Shown here: in pieces, positions 34,456 to 43,078 of the stretch
How the letters are laid out: each line of letters opens with the position of its first letter
Numbering within the stretch: the first letter of the stretch is position 1
Source: Streptomyces sp. NBC_01775
GTDB lineage: Bacteria; Actinomycetota; Actinomycetes; Streptomycetales; Streptomycetaceae
Direction of reading: 5' to 3'
DNA: 64,000 bases
NCBI RefSeq assembly: GCF_035917675.1
Contig: NZ_CP109104.1
Span: forward strand, 6,138,001 to 6,202,000
Notes under the pieces: generated by a model
What the model saw: only the letters and a program-made list of their open reading frames with translations
The model's database searches: none
What the model was told of the DNA's origin: nothing
Program-made: the position numbers and the translations under genes

Positions 34456-35259
34456 TCACCAGCCGAGAAGAGCGAACGGGTCGTGTCCGGCATGCAGACC
34501 GGTCCGTGAGGAGTCGGTGCGTGCTTCCAGGCCGGTCGGGGCGGTCACGGTGAGGCGACGGATTCGCCGCTCGGTCAGGCCGCGGCGTTCCTGTACGAAG
34601 GAGAGGGGAACGTCGCAGACGGAGTCGTTCCCGTGCTCGGGGTCCTCGACGGTGGCCATGAGGTCGATGTGTTCGGGGTGTGCGGCCTTGCGGGCGTGCG
34701 TGACGTGGGCCGTCTTGCCGGCCTGCCATGTTGTCGAGCGCAGCACCCCCTCCAGGCCGTCCGGGCTTTCGGCCAGGCCGAGGGAGAGGGGACGGCTCGG
34801 AGGGCATGAGCGGCGGCCCAGCGCCAGGGGGAAGACTGGAGCGCGCAGTGCGCCGTCCAGCTGCTTCAGCAGGGCTGCGGGTCCCTGGAGGGCGGCGAGA
34901 AACACGGCGTCCTGCAGGTAGAAGCGCTGGGTGACTTGCGTGTACTTGGCCGGGGTGGTCGGCTTCTGCTCGCCCTTCTTGGACACCTGTGCCGACAACA
35001 GCGGTCTTCCCCGGTGGTCGGACGCGGTGTGGTAGTCGCGCAGTACGGTTCCGGGCTGGTCCGCTCTCACCCCCAGCCGCAGGGCGGTGAGGTCGTCGAT
35101 CGGTTCCTGGCGGTGTCGGCCGAGGGCGGCGGCCAGCAGGCCGACGACTCCGGACTTTGTCGGCTCCTGTGCGGTCTCCCTGCGGTTGAACTCGCTGCCG
35201 GTGCCCCAGGACTGCAGCGGTCCGGCGAGCTGCAGGACAAGGACTGATGTGGTGCTCAT
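34456..35259 (-). CDS. cas5e: Cas5e (CasD) Cascade subunit
   Basis: This 267-residue RAMP subunit caps the 5' handle of the crRNA in Cascade. It starts with SVLVLQLAGPLQSWGTGSEF followed by NRRETAQEPTKSGVVGLLAA, the classic Cas5 N-terminus. ATG 35259 overlaps the cas7e stop (ATGA); the much longer open frame upstream is a shadow of cas7e. The C-terminal region has the beta-hairpin CDVPLSFVQERRGLTERRI. It is co-transcribed with the other Cascade genes. Confidence 0.95.
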   Translation of the reverse strand: MSTTSVLVLQLAGPLQSWGTGSEFNRRETAQEPTKSGVVGLLAAALGRHRQEPIDDLTALRLGVRADQPGTVLRDYHTASDHRGRPLLSAQVSKKGEQKPTTPAKYTQVTQRFYLQDAVFLAALQGPAALLKQLDGALRAPVFPLALGRRSCPPSRPLSLGLAESPDGLEGVLRSTTWQAGKTAHVTHARKAAHPEHIDLMATVEDPEHGNDSVCDVPLSFVQERRGLTERRIRRLTVTAPTGLEARTDSSRTGLHAGHDPFALLGW

Positions 35260-36410
35260 GCCGCGTTCTCCCGCAGCCCGGCCAGCACCGCTTTCTCCAC
35301 TTGGTCGGTGAGCTGGGGGAAGGAGATGCTCGCGCCGAAGACGTCGGTCAGTTTCTCTCCCGTCCCCTCGCTGTGGGGGGAGTAGCAGGCGTAGAGCTTG
35401 TCCGGGACGCTGCCCCAGACCTCGCTGACCGTTTTGGCCTCGGCGGCGAGCGCGAGAGCGGACTCGTCGGCCAGGCCCCTGGAGCCGAAGACGGGCCGTT
35501 CGAAGGCGGCGACGAGGTTGACGGGCTGATCGGTGCGCAGCGCGGCGACCACGACGAAGGGCAGCGTGCGGTGTGCGAAGGAGTTCTGGTGCCCGGTCGG
35601 CATGGATTTCACGAACGCTTCGGTGAAGCTCCGTGTCGCCTGCGCTGCGGGTTCTGCCGCGGATGCGCCTCCACCGAGATTGTCGCGGAGCTGCGGCAGA
35701 CTCAGGGTGGAGTAGCGGTAGAGGGTGGCGGAGTTGAACTCGATCGTGCCGATCATCCCGGCGCCGGTCTCCTCCCGCTCGTTCTGGTCGTCCACGGCGG
35801 TGTAGTAGTCGAACTCCGTCTCCACAGCGTGGGTTGAGAGGGCGTGCGCGACCTGCACGGCGGCGTCCACGTTCAGCCCGGCGCGGTCGGCGACCATACG
35901 GCCGAAGAGTGCGACCTCCGCCGGGTGCGCGCGCATCAGCTCCGCGTCGATGTCCAGCCCGGCCAGCTCCTCCTTGAGCGCCTTGTCTTCCAGCGCCAGT
36001 AGCTCCTGGGCGCGCCCGCGCAGCAGGTTGGCGATGGCGTCGAGCTGGCGGTGGCCGAAGAAGAGGAGGTAAGAGGTCTCCGTGCTCTTCCGCTGCGACA
36101 TGGTGATACCCAATGGCTCCAGCAAGCCGGTGGCGAGGCGTGCCGCGGCCTCGGGGGCGAGCTGCTCCTGGTCCTCCAGCCGTTCGGCCAGCATGGCGGC
36201 GATTCTCTTGGTCCGCGTCGCGCGGTCGGCTTCGGGGACTGCTGCGGCGTAGGTGGTGCGGGCGGCGCGCTTCCATGCCTGTGAGGAGACACGGGCGCGC
36301 CGCGCGCCTCCGTAGAGAGCGTGCTTGGGGGTTCCGGCGTCGTCGCGGTTGATGTTGGACGGCGGGACGGTCTGGAGGACGTGCAGGTCGAGGTAGAGGT
36401 TGCTCGTCAC
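35256..36410 (-). CDS. cas7e: Cas7e (CasC/Cse4) Cascade backbone
   Basis: This 384-residue backbone subunit polymerises along the crRNA spacer. It has the N-terminal LYLDLHVLQTVPPSNINRDD, GTPKHALYGGARRARVSSQA and WKRAAR pattern, and SMPTGHQNSFAHRTLPFVVV, both conserved in type I-E Cas7. Length fits the family (360-390). The GTG start has GGAG upstream, and 67 nt separate it from cse2. It overlaps cas5e. Confidence 0.96.
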   Translation of the reverse strand: MTSNLYLDLHVLQTVPPSNINRDDAGTPKHALYGGARRARVSSQAWKRAARTTYAAAVPEADRATRTKRIAAMLAERLEDQEQLAPEAAARLATGLLEPLGITMSQRKSTETSYLLFFGHRQLDAIANLLRGRAQELLALEDKALKEELAGLDIDAELMRAHPAEVALFGRMVADRAGLNVDAAVQVAHALSTHAVETEFDYYTAVDDQNEREETGAGMIGTIEFNSATLYRYSTLSLPQLRDNLGGGASAAEPAAQATRSFTEAFVKSMPTGHQNSFAHRTLPFVVVAALRTDQPVNLVAAFERPVFGSRGLADESALALAAEAKTVSEVWGSVPDKLYACYSPHSEGTGEKLTDVFGASISFPQLTDQVEKAVLAGLRENAA

Positions 36411-36477
36411 GGGTGCTCCGTAGTGGTGGTGGTCATGGTGGAAGGAGAGGGGCGGGAGGTTGGCGACGCCGGCGGCC

Positions 36478-37071
36478 CTACGCCTTGGGACCGGGCTGCG
36501 GTTCCGCGTCAGAGCCGGGTTTTGGACCGCCGCGCCAGACGAAGTAGTCGCTGCCCCACCGTGCGCGGGTGCGGGAGCGTGCTTCCGGGTAGCGCCACTT
36601 CTCGATGTCGGTGCGGAGCTGGGTGTAGTCCAGGGGGAGCGCGGAGGGACGCAGCAGGTTGATCAGGCCGCGCAGGTGCGCGACGAGTTCGTTCGGACTC
36701 GTTGAGGTGGCGATCTGGTTCATACGGCGGTCCACGGCTTCGACGCTGAACCTGCCCGAGTCGCGCACGCCTCGCGCAGCCGTGCCCAGTCCCGCTCCCG
36801 CGCGGTGCATGGTCTCGGGCCGCGACTGCTGGTGCACCGCGAAGAGGGTGAGTGCCGCGTGTTCGGCCTCGATGCGGGGCTGGGTGTGCACCGGCCTGTC
36901 GGGGGAGACGATCGACTCGTAGAACGGCCACATCTCCGGTACGTCACCGACTTGGCGCCCCAGTCCTCTGCGGAGTGCTGCCAGGTCTCGCCCGGCGTAC
37001 TGGTTCTTGGAGTCGAAGGCGGTCCAGTACCAGGGGCCGCGGTGGATACGGATCTCGCTGGCCGTGCTCAT
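36478..37071 (-). CDS. casB: Cse2 (CasB, Cas11e) Cascade small subunit
   Basis: This 197-residue helical small subunit stabilises the R-loop and helps recruit Cas3. It starts MSTASEIRIHRGPWYWTAFD at ATG 37071, which shares one base with the cse1 stop (TGATG). The conserved features are the N-terminal LRRGLGRQVGDVPEMWPFYE and the C-terminal LPLDYTQLRTDIEKWRYPEA then WGSDYFVW. The 67-nt gap to cas7e shows no other gene. Confidence 0.93.
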   Translation of the reverse strand: MSTASEIRIHRGPWYWTAFDSKNQYAGRDLAALRRGLGRQVGDVPEMWPFYESIVSPDRPVHTQPRIEAEHAALTLFAVHQQSRPETMHRAGAGLGTAARGVRDSGRFSVEAVDRRMNQIATSTSPNELVAHLRGLINLLRPSALPLDYTQLRTDIEKWRYPEARSRTRARWGSDYFVWRGGPKPGSDAEPQPGPKA

Positions 37072-38765
37072 CAGGACGGTTCCTCGCCTTCTGCGTCGTC
37101 GTCCCCGTAGGTGTCGTGGCCGTCGTCCATACGGGCGTCCGCCGCGCGGTAGAGGATGTCCCTGAGCCGCTTGCGGAAGATCCGTTCGGCGTCGGCGGCA
37201 CGGTATGTCTTGCTCTCTCCGGCCTTGCGGCCCGCGAAGGTTGTGGGGGAGGCGCTGGCCAGCACGGAGCGCGCCGTGTCCCAGGCGAGGCGGTGGAGGA
37301 TCTCCTCCCACGCCCCCATGCCCGCCTCGATGCGGTCCTCGTCGTCGGCGTCCTTCTGCATGCCCAGCAGGAGCCGCCGCATCGGCAGGTCCACAGCCTG
37401 GAGGAACGTCATGCCCGGGCGCTGCCCTTTGTCCCAGGGCAGCGGTTCGGCACCCTGCGCGCGGCGCAGGTCGGCCGAGAGACCGTTCAGCGCCCGCGTC
37501 ACCCCCTCGGCCTGCTCGGCCGCCTCCAGCACCAGATGCCTGACGCGGGAGTCGGAGACGAGGGCTGCGGTGGGCACGGGGAGCCGGTCGCCCGCGGCGT
37601 CCTCCACCACGGCGGACATGTTGCCGTACTCCAGCCCACAGGTGAGGACCTGGAGGGGATACGCCTCGGGCAGGCAGCCCTCGCTTTGCAGGTCACCCAC
37701 CTGTTGCAGCAGCTCGCTCGTCCGAGGCCCGTCGCCGTCCTCCTCCCGCCCGAGCGCGAGGAGCGCGGCCAGGCCGCGCCAGGCGTGCTCGCCCGGCCGG
37801 TGGCGTCGCGGCTTCATCGGCGTCTCGCCCTTCTTGGGCTTCGCGCTGTAGTTCCAGGCGGTGTGGGGTTCGCAAGCCGGTTCTGGCCGTGCCGCCAGGC
37901 GGTCGCCGGCACACACCACGACGCGCCTGACACGGACCCCGTCAGCGGTGTCCTCCGGCACGAGCCGGATGCGGCGCGACTGCCACGTCAGCGTGTCCAG
38001 CGGTCCGGCGGCCGGCCGCTTGCGCCAGGACGAGGTGTGGGGCTCGGGCGACTGCCACTGTGGATAGTCCTCGCGTCCCACGCCCGCCGCGTTCCCGGCC
38101 GCCTTTGCGTCCCAGGAGACGAGGGTGTTGAGCAACAGGGTCTCGTACAGCGTGCGTCCTTCGGGAAGGATCACTCCCAACTGCCCAAGCGGCCCGGTCG
38201 GGTTACCGGTCGTCTTGCCCTTTTTGGCCTGCTCGTCGTCCTTCGCCCCGGTCTTGATGGCGGCAGTGTCCCAGCACTGCGCGTGCAGCAGCCACAGGGC
38301 CGCGTCCTCAGGCGTCATCTCGTAGGCGTGCGCCTCCGTGAAGGACGTGAACATCGGCACGTTGTTTCCGGTCGCTACAGACGGCACGAGCAGGGAGACG
38401 GGCTTGGTCTCGCCTGCCGACGTCTCCAGCCCGGCGACCTGCGCGAACGGGCGCTCCGGGGAGAAGAGATCGAAGCTCGACCGCCACGTGTCCAAGTAGA
38501 GGTCCAGCAGCTGTCCCTGCTGCGCGTCCAGCCCTCCGCGTTCGAACCGGTCACGCCACTCCGCACGGGAGGACGGCTGTCCCAGGGCGGAGAACCAGAC
38601 GGGCAGCAGAACGTGCCGCATGACCGCCGACAGCAACGTCGGCGGCTCGATCGCGAGGCCGCGCAACTCCCCGGCCCGGGTGAGCGCAACGCGCAGAGAG
38701 ACCCGCTCCCGCCCGCCCCCTTTCCACTGCGCCGGGAGCCAGGCGTCGTCCACCAAGTTGACCAA
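37071..38765 (-). CDS. casA: Cse1 (Cas8e, CasA) PAM-recognising large subunit
   Basis: This 564-residue large subunit of type I-E Cascade recognises the PAM and recruits Cas3. It begins NLVDDAWLPAQWKGG, matching the NLxxDxWxPV start of the family, and includes LFSPERPFAQV and the PTGPLGQLGVILPEGRTLYE loop. The start is TTG 38765, eight bases after a strong GGGGGAGG; no ATG exists in frame near it. A 99-bp AT-rich gap separates it from cas3, so the Cascade operon may have its own promoter. Confidence 0.93.
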   Translation of the reverse strand: MVNLVDDAWLPAQWKGGGRERVSLRVALTRAGELRGLAIEPPTLLSAVMRHVLLPVWFSALGQPSSRAEWRDRFERGGLDAQQGQLLDLYLDTWRSSFDLFSPERPFAQVAGLETSAGETKPVSLLVPSVATGNNVPMFTSFTEAHAYEMTPEDAALWLLHAQCWDTAAIKTGAKDDEQAKKGKTTGNPTGPLGQLGVILPEGRTLYETLLLNTLVSWDAKAAGNAAGVGREDYPQWQSPEPHTSSWRKRPAAGPLDTLTWQSRRIRLVPEDTADGVRVRRVVVCAGDRLAARPEPACEPHTAWNYSAKPKKGETPMKPRRHRPGEHAWRGLAALLALGREEDGDGPRTSELLQQVGDLQSEGCLPEAYPLQVLTCGLEYGNMSAVVEDAAGDRLPVPTAALVSDSRVRHLVLEAAEQAEGVTRALNGLSADLRRAQGAEPLPWDKGQRPGMTFLQAVDLPMRRLLLGMQKDADDEDRIEAGMGAWEEILHRLAWDTARSVLASASPTTFAGRKAGESKTYRAADAERIFRKRLRDILYRAADARMDDGHDTYGDDDAEGEEPS

Positions 38766-38864
38766 CAGAAAGACCTCCCCCTTGAGGCATCACCCGAATT
38801 CCGCAAGACGATAGTCATCTGAGTGCGGATACCGATGAAAAATGATGAAACAGCTTGTTCGTAG
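38766..38864 (-). promoter_or_regulatory. AT-rich gap between cas3 and cse1, probable Cascade promoter
   Basis: This is one of the most AT-rich stretches of the locus (GATGAAAAATGATGAAACAG on the plus strand). It is the only sizeable gap between cas3 and the tightly packed cse1-cas2 genes, so the Cascade-adaptation transcript probably starts here. No exact -35/-10 pair is claimed. Confidence 0.4.
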
Positions 38865-41800
38865 CTAGGTATGACTCGTGCGGGAACGTCCTTGTTCGTC
38901 TTCGACCGTGAGCCCCAACAGGTCGTCGTAGCCGATCACGTAGCCAGCCAGGCGCGCGCAGCCGTCTTCCTCCAGCACCAGAGCCTTCACGTAACGGAGC
39001 CCCTGGACATAGCCCCACCCGTCCAGAGGACGCAGCTCCTTGTCCACCGCCTCGCCGAGCCCCGGCTTCACGGGCAGGCGCACCGTGCCGCCCAGGGCGG
39101 CGTCAGACGTTGTCTCGTGCTCGGATGCCTCGCCGTGGACCCCCAGCCATGTGCCGTCCAGCGCGTGGAATCCCCGTCGACTGCGCCGGACGAGGACGAC
39201 CTCGCCCGCCATCTCCCCGTCCCGCACCACTGCCTCGCGCAACTCTTCGTCGGTCGCGGCTCCGATGCCAGCGTGGTGCAGTCCTTCGAGAGTCGGCTTG
39301 GCCCATTGGCCCCGCTGGCACAGCAGATATTTCTCGGCCTTCGCCGTACGTGCGTCCTGGTCCCCGTTCCACCGGTCGCCGGCGCGCTCTTCCGCACTCC
39401 GCCAGGAGGGCGGGCACAGCGGCTGCTGGTCGTAGACCTCCGCGACGAGCTCGGGCACCCGTTCAGGGATCGACCATGCCCCGTGATTTCTCTCCCCCCT
39501 CCCGGAGTCCGCGTCCAGCCGGGGCGGCCCCGCCTCGCGGGTGATGAGGGAGGCGGTGCGCAGCAGCCGGTAGGCGCCGTAGATGCGCTCGGACGCGCCG
39601 AGGAAGCAGGGGACATCCCTGTCCCCGGGGGCCGGATTTCCGGCGATTCCGGTGACCAGAACAGTCGGTGTCCGAAGATGGGCCGGTCGGCGGGTACGTG
39701 CGTGTCGGTGGAGCCGGCCGATCCGCTGGAGGAGCAGGTCGATCGGGGCGAGGTCCGTGACCAGGAGGTCGGCGTCCACGTCGAAGGACTGCTCCGCCAG
39801 CTGCGTGGCGACGATGATCATGCGGTGTGGCCGCGCGTCTCCTGCGTTGGGCCCCAGCGCGTTCAGGCAGCGCTGTGTCCTCTCGGCCCGGTGTGCCGCG
39901 CACAGCCTGCCGTGCAGCAGGATGACCTCGCCGGGGAAGTGGTCCGCCAGCTTCTCGTAGACCTGTTGGGCGCGCTCTACCTGGTTCAGAACCACCAGGG
40001 CCACCCCGCCCTCTGCCACTTCGGCACGCACCCGCTCGGCAACCGCTCCACCTTCCCGGGTGACGTCCGGCAGCCATTGCAGCGCTACTGGCACCGTCTT
40101 ACGCCACGGCTCGGTGCTCTCGCACCGGTACCCCGGTGTCCCGTCCTCTCGGCCGAAGACGGCCGTCACGGACGGATAGCCTGCCGGCTCCGGCATCTCC
40201 GAGACATCCACGCCCACACGCCCGAGCGAACCTTCCAGATAGGCACGGGCCAGCATGCGCCGCTGGGCGGGGGGCAGTGTGGCCGACAACATCACCACCG
40301 GGACGCGCGCCTGGCCCAGCCAGCGCAGCGCCTCCGTCAGGAACTGCCGCATATAGACGTCTGCGGCGTGCACCTCGTCCAGGACCACGACCTTGCCCGC
40401 CAGCCCCGCGAAGCGCAGCATGACGTGCTTGGTACGCGTCGCAGCGAACAGCAACTGGTCGATCGTGCCGACGACGAACGGACTCAGCAACCCGCGCTTG
40501 CGCTCCAGGAACCACTCGCTCGGCCCAGAGCCCCCGGAGCAGCACAGGTCAGCATCGGCCGTATTGCCGCCCGCACCGATGCCGTACTCGTCGAGCCCGA
40601 ACTCGTCCTCGCCCACGGAGCCGTACCACTCCTCGGGGTTCCCCTCCGCGGGCCTCCACACCTCACGCCACGTCGGATTGAACGCCCTCTTGCCATGCAG
40701 CAGCGCGACATGATCCTCAAGGCCCGGCGAGATGCCCTTCACCCATCCGCGGACCACCTCGTACATGGGATCGCACGTCGCCTGAGTCGGCATCCCCAGA
40801 AACATGCCGTCCGCCCCGAACCGGGCGGCCAGCACCTCCACCGCCGCGAGCATGGCCTTCGTCTTGCCCTCACCCATCGGCCCCTCGACGAACAGCAGAC
40901 CGGGAGCCGGAACGGCCCTCGCCATCTCCACCAACTGCAGCTGCGAGGCGCGGCCCCCCTCCCCGAAGCGCTGCCGCACCAGATCCTCGGCCATGGGCAC
41001 CGGAAGCCGGGACCAGCCGCCGCGCAGCTTCAGCGCCCGCCACGCCTTCTCCGCCCGTTGCCGCGCCCGCTCCAGGCTCACGTCATCCAGCCGCTCCAGA
41101 CCCTGAAACCGGCCCTCGCTGGTATCGCTCGCGATCCAGTCGGCCATCACGACCAGCCCCGACAGGCACAACTGCTCCGCCCGCGAGGGCACCACCACCG
41201 GCCGCACAGAGCGAAGACCCCTGTACCCCAGACATCGGGTCAACACCTCGAGAACGTTCCGCTGCGCCGCGCGCCAGTCCTTGCCCACTCCATGAAGCTG
41301 ATCGACGCCTGCGCCGGGCCGATACACGGAGACGGGCGGCACGTTCCCGTGATGGCCCGCGACCAGAGGCCACACCCACGCGACGGCCTCGGTCGGCCAC
41401 TCGTCCTTCAACACGTCGCGGACGACTCGCCCGCCAGCCTTGTCATGCCTCCACCTGCGCCGACGCGTACGAACCACGGCATCAGGCCACCCAAGCCCGG
41501 CAGCACGGACACGCCGTTGTCCAGCGTCATCGACCGCCTGAAACGCAGGAGTTGCCTTTCCCACGTCATGAATCCCGCACAGCCACATGAAGAACCTCCG
41601 GCCGTCGCCGCCCGAGACCCGGTCCAACATGCCCCGCACACTCGGCGCGAGGTACTCCACCCACATCAACTCAGCCACCGCAGCCGTATCCAGCTGATGA
41701 CTAAGCAGCAGATTCGCCTGCCCACCCCCATAGGCCGCCGACTTTCCCTGCAGCGCATCGAGCTGTCGCACACAGGAATCGCCCAGCCCCAAGCGCGCTG

Positions 41801-41867
41801 CGACCTCAGCCGCCGAATCCGACGCGGCATACTCTGAAGTCGCAACCTCCGCAGGTTCCACACCCAT
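38865..41867 (-). CDS. cas3: Cas3 nuclease-helicase, type I-E
   Basis: This 1000-residue effector degrades DNA bound by Cascade. The N-terminal HD nuclease has the metal-binding HQLDTAAVAE, CGIHDVGKATPAFQ and AGHHGN segments. The SF2 helicase has Walker A EGPMGEGKTKA, the DEVH box LDEVHAADVY, motif III MLSATLPPAQ, and motif VI LLLQRIGRLHRH. A C-terminal domain follows. ATG 41867 (MGVEPAEV) is chosen; TTG 41906 is an upstream alternative with no better site. It is followed by a 99-bp gap. Its divergent neighbour is the CRISPR2 leader. Confidence 0.95.
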   Translation of the reverse strand: MGVEPAEVATSEYAASDSAAEVAARLGLGDSCVRQLDALQGKSAAYGGGQANLLLSHQLDTAAVAELMWVEYLAPSVRGMLDRVSGGDGRRFFMWLCGIHDVGKATPAFQAVDDAGQRRVRAAGLGWPDAVVRTRRRRWRHDKAGGRVVRDVLKDEWPTEAVAWVWPLVAGHHGNVPPVSVYRPGAGVDQLHGVGKDWRAAQRNVLEVLTRCLGYRGLRSVRPVVVPSRAEQLCLSGLVVMADWIASDTSEGRFQGLERLDDVSLERARQRAEKAWRALKLRGGWSRLPVPMAEDLVRQRFGEGGRASQLQLVEMARAVPAPGLLFVEGPMGEGKTKAMLAAVEVLAARFGADGMFLGMPTQATCDPMYEVVRGWVKGISPGLEDHVALLHGKRAFNPTWREVWRPAEGNPEEWYGSVGEDEFGLDEYGIGAGGNTADADLCCSGGSGPSEWFLERKRGLLSPFVVGTIDQLLFAATRTKHVMLRFAGLAGKVVVLDEVHAADVYMRQFLTEALRWLGQARVPVVMLSATLPPAQRRMLARAYLEGSLGRVGVDVSEMPEPAGYPSVTAVFGREDGTPGYRCESTEPWRKTVPVALQWLPDVTREGGAVAERVRAEVAEGGVALVVLNQVERAQQVYEKLADHFPGEVILLHGRLCAAHRAERTQRCLNALGPNAGDARPHRMIIVATQLAEQSFDVDADLLVTDLAPIDLLLQRIGRLHRHARTRRPAHLRTPTVLVTGIAGNPAPGDRDVPCFLGASERIYGAYRLLRTASLITREAGPPRLDADSGRGERNHGAWSIPERVPELVAEVYDQQPLCPPSWRSAEERAGDRWNGDQDARTAKAEKYLLCQRGQWAKPTLEGLHHAGIGAATDEELREAVVRDGEMAGEVVLVRRSRRGFHALDGTWLGVHGEASEHETTSDAALGGTVRLPVKPGLGEAVDKELRPLDGWGYVQGLRYVKALVLEEDGCARLAGYVIGYDDLLGLTVEDEQGRSRTSHT

Positions 41868-41998
41868 ACTCGGAGCCTGGCACAGGGCACTGACATCGGG
41901 GACCAAAGGCGCTCATCACGCGAGGACTTGCCAACAACCGCCAACCGCCACTGAACGAAAACAGCAGGAGATCCATACGAAGCAGCAGGTCAAGAAGT
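41868..41998 (+). promoter_or_regulatory. CRISPR2 leader / cas3 promoter region
   Basis: This 131-bp gap lies between the cas3 start (minus) and the first CRISPR2 repeat (plus). It is less GC-rich than its surroundings and must hold both the cas3 promoter and the CRISPR2 leader. Its last 13 bases (41986-41998) are CAGGTCAAGAAGT, matching the CRISPR1 leader end with one change. Confidence 0.7.
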
Positions 41999-42514
41999 CT
42001 CGGCCCCGCACGCGCGGGGATCTTCCCTTGATGAGCAGTCCCTTTGCCCTGGCCGAGAACTCGGCCCCGCACGCGCGGGGATCTTCCTCCCGCCCACTTG
42101 CGCACATGGCCCCACCAGTCCTCGGCCCCGCACGCGCGGGGATCTTCCGCGGGCGCGGCTTGGTCAGGCTGACCTTCGCGGCTCGGCCCCGCACGCGCGG
42201 GGATCTTCCGGTGTTCACGGAGGGACGCAGTCCATCTGCCGTCTCGGCCCCGCACGCGCGGGGATCTTCCGCGGCCCGGCTTGCCCTGGGCAAGGGTGTT
42301 GAGCTCGGCCCCGCACGCGCGGGGATCTTCCCAAGGTGGACCCCAGCCGGTGTCCCCGCAGAGGCTCGGCCCCGCACGCGCGGGGATCTTCCCCCTGCGC
42401 TACCTCAAGGCCGGACGCGCCCCGACTCGGCCCCGCACGCGCGGGGATCTTCCCGGCGTCGTCGGGGGTGCCGAGGACGGTGAGGCCTCGGCCCCGCACG
42501 CGCGGGGATCTTCC
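41999..42514 (+). CRISPR. CRISPR2, type I-E array, 9 repeats
   Basis: Nine 28-bp repeats occur every 61 bp (41999, 42060, 42121, 42182, 42243, 42304, 42365, 42426, 42487) with eight 33-bp spacers. All are identical. The repeat starts CTCGGCCCC and ends GGGGATCTTCC, so the handle lies on the plus strand and transcription runs away from cas3. It differs from the CRISPR1 repeat at five positions (1, 5, 12, 15, 22) but keeps the stem. The last repeat is not decayed, unlike the distal end of CRISPR1. Confidence 0.97.
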
Positions 42515-43078
42515 GGTCACAGCACGAGAAGGCACGCAGGTTCCGAGATTCCTGGACGACATCCGCGTGGAACCCGCGCCCGGACGACTGCATTCTGCCT
42601 TCCGAGCGACGGGTTCGTCGCGAGTAGACAGGACTCCGCGCAGGTAGCGCCGAGCATCCAGGCCGCAGCGTTCACAGTTGAACTCGCCCAGGCCGCCTGC
42701 ACAGTTGGTGGACATCACCGACCGCCGTCCGGAGCGATGCCCGGGGTGAGTCGGTCGACGCAGCAGCCGACGCACGGCCCGTAGGTCTCCAGCACGTGGT
42801 CGTAGCAGGCGGCCATGGGATGATCTTGTTGCCCGCATCGGCGCGACTCGGCTCGCTCGGTTCTGACGCCGTCACCGGCTCGAATTCGGCTCGTTGCTGA
42901 AGGTGTGACTAGTACTCCAGCAGGACTTCGCTGCCTGAGCTGGGACGATGCCGCGGGAGCTGGAGTGTAGCGGGTGAGGACATGTCAGGGGCGGTCTTCA
43001 CGGACCGCCCCTCGAACCCCGTTCCCAGGTACGGTCCAGGGCCCATCCGCAGCCGCTTGATGATCCGAACGAAACGAA
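42515..43078. other. Region after CRISPR2 with a small Cys-rich ORF
   Basis: No sizeable gene is supported. On the minus strand, 42816-42715 encodes a 33-residue peptide beginning MAACYDHVLETYGPCVGCCV, whose TGA overlaps an ATG (TGATG) of a second Cys-containing frame (MSTNCAGGLGEFNCERCGLD) that runs into the CRISPR2 repeats and so appears cut off. A kinase terminator lies at 42987-43012. From about 43030 a tail resembling an IS5-type transposase end (IRSRLMIRTKRTR) reaches 43085. Confidence 0.4.
42987..43012 (-). terminator. Hairpin after the kinase gene
   Basis: AGGGGCGGTC pairs perfectly with GACCGCCCCT around the 6-nt loop TTCACG, 67 bp past the kinase stop. A terminator for the minus-strand kinase gene is likely. 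Confidence 0.6.

Noticed and set aside
38871..41837. 988-residue plus-strand open frame opposite cas3
   Set aside because: A shadow of the GC-rich cas3 gene; no motifs, and cas3 has complete HD and helicase motifs on the other strand.
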